From Bacteroidota bacterium (GTDB taxonomy: Bacteria; Bacteroidota; Rhodothermia; Rhodothermales; UBA10348): a stretch of 10,208 bases of DNA. The notes below the pieces were generated by a model. It saw nothing but the letters and a program-made list of their open reading frames with translations, had not been told where the DNA came from and did no database searches. Below, piece after piece: positions 6,428-10,208 of the stretch (position 1 is its first letter; each line of letters starts with the position of its first letter). The translations under genes and the position numbers were made by a program. Location of the stretch: the NCBI GenBank assembly GCA_022571135.1, contig JACZYK010000071.1, positions 1 through 10,208 on the forward strand, given 5' to 3'.

Positions 6428-7207
6428 GTGCCTTTACAATACGTTGGAATTGCTCTCGCCATAATTGCGCTCTATTTAATCAGCTCTATCCGCATTCTGT
6501 TCGAGTATCAGAGGGGCGTCATTTTTCGTCTCGGCAGAGTTCTGGAGGAACCCAAGGGACCGGGCATTTTGATGGTGTTCTGGCCCATCGACAGGATGGT
6601 GCGGGTTGATCTGAGGACGATCGTCCAGGACGTTGCATCACAGGACGTGATCACGCGCGACAACGTATCGGTGAAGGTGAACGCGGTCGTATATTTTCGC
6701 GTCATCGATCCGCTGCGGGCGATTCTCGAGGTGGAGAATTACAAGTATGCGACCGAGCAGTTGTCGCAGACCACGCTTCGAAGCATACTGGGCCAGGTCG
6801 AGCTGGACGAACTGCTGGCCGAGAGAGACAAGATCAACAGGCGGCTGCAGGACGTGCTGGACACCCAGTCGGATCCATGGGGTATCAAGGTATCGCTGGT
6901 CGAAGTGAAGCATGTGGATCTTCCCGATCATATGCAGCGCGCGATGGCTAAACAGGCCGAGAGCGAACGCGAACGTCGCGCGAAGGTGATTCATGCCGAG
7001 GGCGAATTCCAGTCGGCAGCCCGATTGAGGGATGCGGCGCGCATCATCGAGAATCACCCGATGGCCATGCAGATGCGTTTTCTCCAGACTCTCGTCGACA
7101 TCGGCGCCGAGAACAACACGACCATTGTGTTTCCGCTACCGATCGATCTGGTTAACGCCATCTTTGCCAAAGTCGGCGGCGATAAAGGTGTTGGAGAGAA
7201 CGGATAG
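6428..7207 (+). CDS. Slipin, stomatin/SPFH (band 7) family membrane protein
   Basis: The 259-aa product is a prokaryotic stomatin of the slipin type. It has an N-terminal hydrophobic anchor (about 4-24), then the SPFH/band 7 domain beginning EYQRGVIFRLGRV (26-38), with QDVITRDNVSVKVNAVVYFRV (72-92, written here in part), VENYKYATEQLSQTTLRSILG (102-122) and the LDELLAERDKIN helix (126-137). WGIKVSLVEVKHVDLP (151-166) leads into an Ala/Glu/Arg-rich coiled-coil (about 167-208). The C-terminal hydrophobic stretch TTIVFPLPIDL (231-241) is the kind of region cut by NfeD proteases. SPFH proteins oligomerise into membrane microdomain cages. The GTG start is backed by a good Shine-Dalgarno. It is co-transcribed with nfeD; the partnership is established for archaeal and bacterial homologues. 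Length is normal. Confidence 0.93.
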   Translation: MPLQYVGIALAIIALYLISSIRILFEYQRGVIFRLGRVLEEPKGPGILMVFWPIDRMVRVDLRTIVQDVASQDVITRDNVSVKVNAVVYFRVIDPLRAILEVENYKYATEQLSQTTLRSILGQVELDELLAERDKINRRLQDVLDTQSDPWGIKVSLVEVKHVDLPDHMQRAMAKQAESERERRAKVIHAEGEFQSAARLRDAARIIENHPMAMQMRFLQTLVDIGAENNTTIVFPLPIDLVNAIFAKVGGDKGVGENG

Positions 7208-7413
7208 AGATCCTTTCTCGCTCGGAGGTGCCTGACGCAGGCGTGGGCCGGCCGAACAGCACCAAATTTTGCCTTACTTCCATATCACCTGTTTCCGATA
7301 CTTATAACCACTCATCCTTAAGGCGCTTCTGCTTCTCGCCGCAGACTGCAGCTACGAACCGGCCGCCTGTAGCACATCCCTCCGACTCGGGCAATCAACC
7401 AGGGAGGGCGTAC
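7208..7413. other. Intergenic region between slipin and the secreted protein
   Basis: This 206-base stretch stays open in the frame of the downstream gene, and a GTG at 7228 would lengthen that protein by 62 residues. The added residues (Pro/Ser/Arg-rich) would bury the signal peptide, so I treat the stretch as non-coding. It contains a compact hairpin GCCTG-ACG-CAGGC (7230-7242), 22 bases after the slipin stop and without a T-run, which may mark the operon end. An AT-rich patch at about 7263-7310 could hold a promoter; I cannot point to a convincing consensus there. Confidence 0.45.
7402..7408 (+). promoter_or_regulatory. Shine-Dalgarno for a TTG start of the secreted protein
   Basis: GGGAGGG (7402-7408) lies 5 bases before TTG 7414. 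Starting there gives MKLSVTASLRVLLLTVFIL, an ideal signal peptide, whereas the upstream GTG 7228 has GGAG directly abutting it with no spacer. This is the main evidence for the shorter gene model. Confidence 0.7.
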
Positions 7414-9141
7414 TTGAAACTGAGTGTTACCGCAAGTCTCCGCGTACTGCTTCTGACCGTATTCATATTGTGGACGGTTGCATTCGGGCCGTCGACTGCT
7501 CAAGTCAGACCCGAGTATCCCGTCATTTTCGACGATTTCGAATACGAAAGCGAATCCGAACTACTCAACGCAAACTGGTGGACGGACCTTGAAGGGAAAC
7601 CGCTCGTTCGTGAGCGCGCCTGGTTCAAGTCGAGTTGGGAGGCGCACGATTTTGCACCGACGGCACATCTGCGGTTCGACCGCCCGGGCGAGGTTCGCAT
7701 TGAGGTGCAAGGAGGTCACTTCTACGGGTGGAAACCGGGGTGGATGCCGCCCATCCTCAGTTCGGGATTTGCACATCGGACGGGCACCTGGGTCTCCCGG
7801 ATCCGCTTCGACGATATAGCGATGGGTAGGAAAACGGAGACGCCTCAGACCCATGCTTTCTGGACATTCTCGCCGAATGTGGTCTGCCTGACGGACCCGA
7901 CGCATGGGGATTGTAGCCGATCGGATAAGCGATGGTCGGAGTTCAATCACGAGTGGAACAACTACTTCGACCGATCACGCGAACAGTTTCTGGCCAATGG
8001 AGGGATCGTAGACGGAGAGGAAGGCGCCGTAAGCGAGATTCGAATGCGCGACCCGGAGGCACCGACAAGTGCGGATCTGAGTTGCCGAAGATACGGACAC
8101 GCGATCGTGGAGTCGATCGGCGATTCCGATGCGTGCATGGAATGGTTCGTGAGCGATGCGGATCGGAGCCGATATGTAGATCTTATGATCCAGTATGACA
8201 ACGAGGATCTGGTTTTCGAAGCCGTCGCCTACGACGAAAACGTCTCAAAGCGTCAGGTCCACTCCATCGCGATGAGGGAGGTCGTAGAGCTTGGGCGGCG
8301 GGTTCAACCGATGGTCACCAAGTTCAGCTTATTGGGGAATACGAGGGACAAGTGTCTGGATCGACAAATCGTGGATCTTGCATGCTGGAAGCAGGACAAA
8401 ACACTGGGTTTTTCGGTCGATTGGTTCTTCTATACCCCCGAGACGAATCTGAGCGCCTCGATGGTAGCGAAAAACGTGAAATGGCTCCAGGAAAACGGGA
8501 GAACCCGCGTAAATACAACTGGAAAAACTCTAACAAGACCTCGCCGTCGGGGCAGGTTATCGGTGGTCCTGGAGAGTCCACTCAAAAATTCCCGGCGCGA
8601 GTGGGTTGCCGTTCCGTCGCAGCGCTCGACGAAGCACTACCGGTTGAAAATCAGGTGGCGTTACCGCACGAAAAGAACTCCCGAAGAGAGTTGGTCCGGA
8701 TGGAGCGTGTTTTCGACCGGAGGATTTACGTTTGATCCCGGATTGAAATACGAGAAGTACTACAAATTCAACGTGAGCGCGATTGTATCGGACTGGTTCG
8801 ATGGCGAAAATAGTACTGCGGTCTCAGGCTGTCTGAGTGATTACGGTGGAAATACCGTCTCCTGCACCGAACGTTTCGATCATTACAGACTGGGAGAGAA
8901 TTACCCTGATCCATTCAATCCTGAGACCACGATCTCATTCGAAATACCATTCCATGCGCCGGTACGACTCACCGTCTACAACGCGATCGGCCAGGAGGTG
9001 GCGCGCCTGCTCGACGGTTTTCGGGAAGAGGGTAGTTACAGTGTACGCTGGGATGCGGCCGGCTTCGGAAGCGGACTCTATTTCTATGAGATGAAGTCTG
9101 GAGTCTTTCGTCAGATAAAGAAAATGGTGCTGCTCCGCTAG
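7414..9141 (+). CDS. Secreted GH16/concanavalin-like protein with C-terminal type IX-type sorting tail
   Basis: From TTG 7414 the product has 575 residues. Residues 1-29 form a signal peptide (cleavage probably after STA). Residues about 36-345 look like a jelly-roll lectin/glycosidase fold: FDDFEYESESELLNANWW near the start, GTWVSRIRFDD (124-134), THAFWTFSP (146-154), WSEFNHEWNNYF (174-185) and LGFSVDWFFYTP (331-342). This order resembles GH16-type proteins with a WSEIDxE core, but the usual E-x-D-x-E reads EFNHE (176-180), with Asn for the catalytic-helper Asp. Residues about 385-470 resemble a fibronectin-type sandwich. Residues about 493-575 are the FlgD-like sorting tail (GENYPDPFNPETTISF, VRLTVYNAIGQEVARLL, SGLYFYEMKSG, KKMVLLR). 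Eight cysteines fall into four close pairs. Export and the tail are secure; the GH16 relation is inference, and it may be a carbohydrate-binding rather than hydrolytic protein. Confidence 0.72.
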   Translation: MKLSVTASLRVLLLTVFILWTVAFGPSTAQVRPEYPVIFDDFEYESESELLNANWWTDLEGKPLVRERAWFKSSWEAHDFAPTAHLRFDRPGEVRIEVQGGHFYGWKPGWMPPILSSGFAHRTGTWVSRIRFDDIAMGRKTETPQTHAFWTFSPNVVCLTDPTHGDCSRSDKRWSEFNHEWNNYFDRSREQFLANGGIVDGEEGAVSEIRMRDPEAPTSADLSCRRYGHAIVESIGDSDACMEWFVSDADRSRYVDLMIQYDNEDLVFEAVAYDENVSKRQVHSIAMREVVELGRRVQPMVTKFSLLGNTRDKCLDRQIVDLACWKQDKTLGFSVDWFFYTPETNLSASMVAKNVKWLQENGRTRVNTTGKTLTRPRRRGRLSVVLESPLKNSRREWVAVPSQRSTKHYRLKIRWRYRTKRTPEESWSGWSVFSTGGFTFDPGLKYEKYYKFNVSAIVSDWFDGENSTAVSGCLSDYGGNTVSCTERFDHYRLGENYPDPFNPETTISFEIPFHAPVRLTVYNAIGQEVARLLDGFREEGSYSVRWDAAGFGSGLYFYEMKSGVFRQIKKMVLLR

Positions 9142-9153
9142 CGTCCAAACGCA
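9142..9153. other. 12-bp gap between convergent genes
   Basis: Only 12 bases separate the stop codons of the secreted protein (TAG 9139-9141) and the DUF5916 gene (TAG 9154-9156 on the minus strand). A very short GCGT-CCAA-ACGC stem (9141-9152) is the only structure. There is no T-run on either side, so any terminator must lie inside coding sequence or termination is factor-dependent. Confidence 0.5.
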
Positions 9154-10208
9154 CTACAGCATAACCAGATAGGTGATCTTTGCTACCCCTATTCGATCGT
9201 TCAGGGTCGCGCTCCTCGGGTCGAACTGGTCGTCTTTGCCGGTAAAGTTGTAGCTCGTGTTGAAGACGAAAAACAGATCGCTTCCGGGTGTGTGTATCCA
9301 GTCGATGCGGATGTTGGCCTGGAGGTCGTGCGAAAAATTATCGTACTGGATGAGTGCGTTCGCGAAGAGCTTTCGACTCGTGGCGCCCTGCAGCACGAGC
9401 GATAAGGTCGTGGCGCCGAACGACTCGAAAACACTCGGCAGATCGATCACACTGTGATTGACACCGCCTTCAAGCTTGAAGTGCTTCGAGTATCGGAATC
9501 CGAAAGAGCCGCCAAATGTCGTCCTGGTGCCACCCCAGAAGTCGCCAGTCCCGACGTTCGCGCGGATCCATCCGCGGCGACTTGGATCCGTTATTCCGCC
9601 GATGCTGAACGAGTTGGTCGTGTACTCGTCCGCCGGTATTTGCGCATCCCGGATGAAGAACGGGAAATCGAGCCTTTCGTACGACCTCGAATAAGACATA
9701 TTCAAAGCATCTCTGCGTACGAAAGAAAGACGAAGGCTTCCACCGATCCTCGATGATTGTTTTCGGTGATCCTGGCCTTCCGTCACGGAGGCGTTTCCGC
9801 TGATCGATATCTGTTGGATCAGTGATTTTCCTCGACCGAAACGCGGACTGTAACTGCCGGCGACGATGTAGCTGATCATGTCCCGGCGTCTGACGAAGCC
9901 CAGCGCAGGATTGAAATTACGTCCGACATTTGTATACCCGAAACGGATATCGACCATGTCGTGGTGGCTACTGGTGCTGAGCTGAAGAAAATTGTTGACA
10001 GGCTTCTTGTCGATGGCGAAGAGGTTCCAGGTGCCGTCCGCGGTCTGGCCGGCAGCCAAGAGCAACGTAGACGTCGCGACCATCGCCGCGTGGCCGCTCC
10101 GGCCAAGATTGACCATCACGTCATCCACCCCTTGAAGCAGCGGGTGATTGCGGATCGCATCCTGTTGCTCCTGCTCTGCGTCACCGTTCGGAATCACCCA
10201 GAGGTACT
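9154..10208 (-). CDS. DUF5916 (C-terminal beta-barrel) protein, partial at the right edge
   Basis: About 350 C-terminal residues are visible. The frame is open through the right edge (…YLW before GTG 10197), so this GTG is not taken as the start and the gene continues outside. Family marks are FNPALGFVRRRDM (95-107 counted from that GTG), repeated amphipathic strands with alternating Phe/Arg/Gly, and the hallmark end QYDNFSHDLQANIRIDW followed by PGSDLFFVFN (about 284-313). These belong to the C-terminal outer-membrane-barrel-like domain of DUF5916 proteins, which usually carry an N-terminal CBM9-like carbohydrate-binding domain and total about 700-800 residues. The function is unknown. They are common in Bacteroidota, Rhodothermota and Gemmatimonadota. 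The gene is convergent with the secreted protein. The family assignment is from motif memory and is fairly secure. Confidence 0.82.
   Translation of the reverse strand, partial: YLWVIPNGDAEQEQQDAIRNHPLLQGVDDVMVNLGRSGHAAMVATSTLLLAAGQTADGTWNLFAIDKKPVNNFLQLSTSSHHDMVDIRFGYTNVGRNFNPALGFVRRRDMISYIVAGSYSPRFGRGKSLIQQISISGNASVTEGQDHRKQSSRIGGSLRLSFVRRDALNMSYSRSYERLDFPFFIRDAQIPADEYTTNSFSIGGITDPSRRGWIRANVGTGDFWGGTRTTFGGSFGFRYSKHFKLEGGVNHSVIDLPSVFESFGATTLSLVLQGATSRKLFANALIQYDNFSHDLQANIRIDWIHTPGSDLFFVFNTSYNFTGKDDQFDPRSATLNDRIGVAKITYLVML

Noticed and set aside
8352..8735. Alternative plus-strand frame inside the secreted protein, considered as a possible frameshift
   Set aside because: The main frame remains coherent through the sandwich region into the sorting tail, so no frameshift is needed.
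1..10208. CRISPR array, tRNA, rRNA, insertion sequence or phage gene
   Set aside because: No regularly spaced repeats, cloverleaf-like tRNA sequence, transposase or integrase motifs were found when reading both strands.

Overview
The window reads as chromosomal DNA of a Bacteroidota-lineage bacterium, most likely a Rhodothermota/Balneolota-like organism. The evidence is a TonB-dependent receptor translationally coupled to a DUF4249-like lipoprotein, a secreted protein with a C-terminal type IX-type sorting tail (NYPDPFNPETTISF onward), a DUF5916 outer-membrane-barrel protein, and GC near 60% in the lines counted by hand. No tRNA, rRNA, CRISPR array, transposase or integrase is visible.

Layout. 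(1) Positions 1-590 are compositionally foreign, about 42% GC over the first 600 bases. They carry, on the minus strand, a decayed and truncated Trm112-like/SAM-methyltransferase fragment whose stop overlaps (ATGA) the start of another ORF leaving the left edge. (2) At about 591 the composition jumps to around 60% GC in the middle of a TonB-dependent receptor. The receptor lacks its signal peptide, its carboxypeptidase-like domain and the first part of the plug. It overlaps by 4 bp a lipoprotein of DUF4249-like type, followed 15 bp later by a YjbQ-family protein. (3) A DUF819 multi-pass membrane protein stands alone, with hairpins between it and yjbQ. (4) A long-form NfeD membrane serine protease and a stomatin-like slipin form a classical two-gene operon. 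(5) A 575-aa exported protein has a probable GH16/concanavalin-like jelly roll, four closely spaced cysteine pairs, a degenerate beta-sandwich region and the sorting tail; it probably starts at a TTG with a strong Shine-Dalgarno. (6) Facing it across only 12 bp is the C-terminal part of a DUF5916 protein that runs off the right edge.

How the genes work together. The NfeD-slipin pair is an established membrane quality-control type module. The receptor and its lipoprotein would normally form an outer-membrane uptake or surface complex, but the receptor as it stands here has no export signal and is probably non-functional unless the left junction is an assembly artefact. The remaining genes look like ordinary neighbours rather than one pathway. 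I did not find a convincing new multi-gene system. The points most worth checking are the junction at about 591, the methyltransferase remnant beside it, and the unusual secreted GH16-like protein with EFNHE where an ExDxE catalytic motif would be expected.
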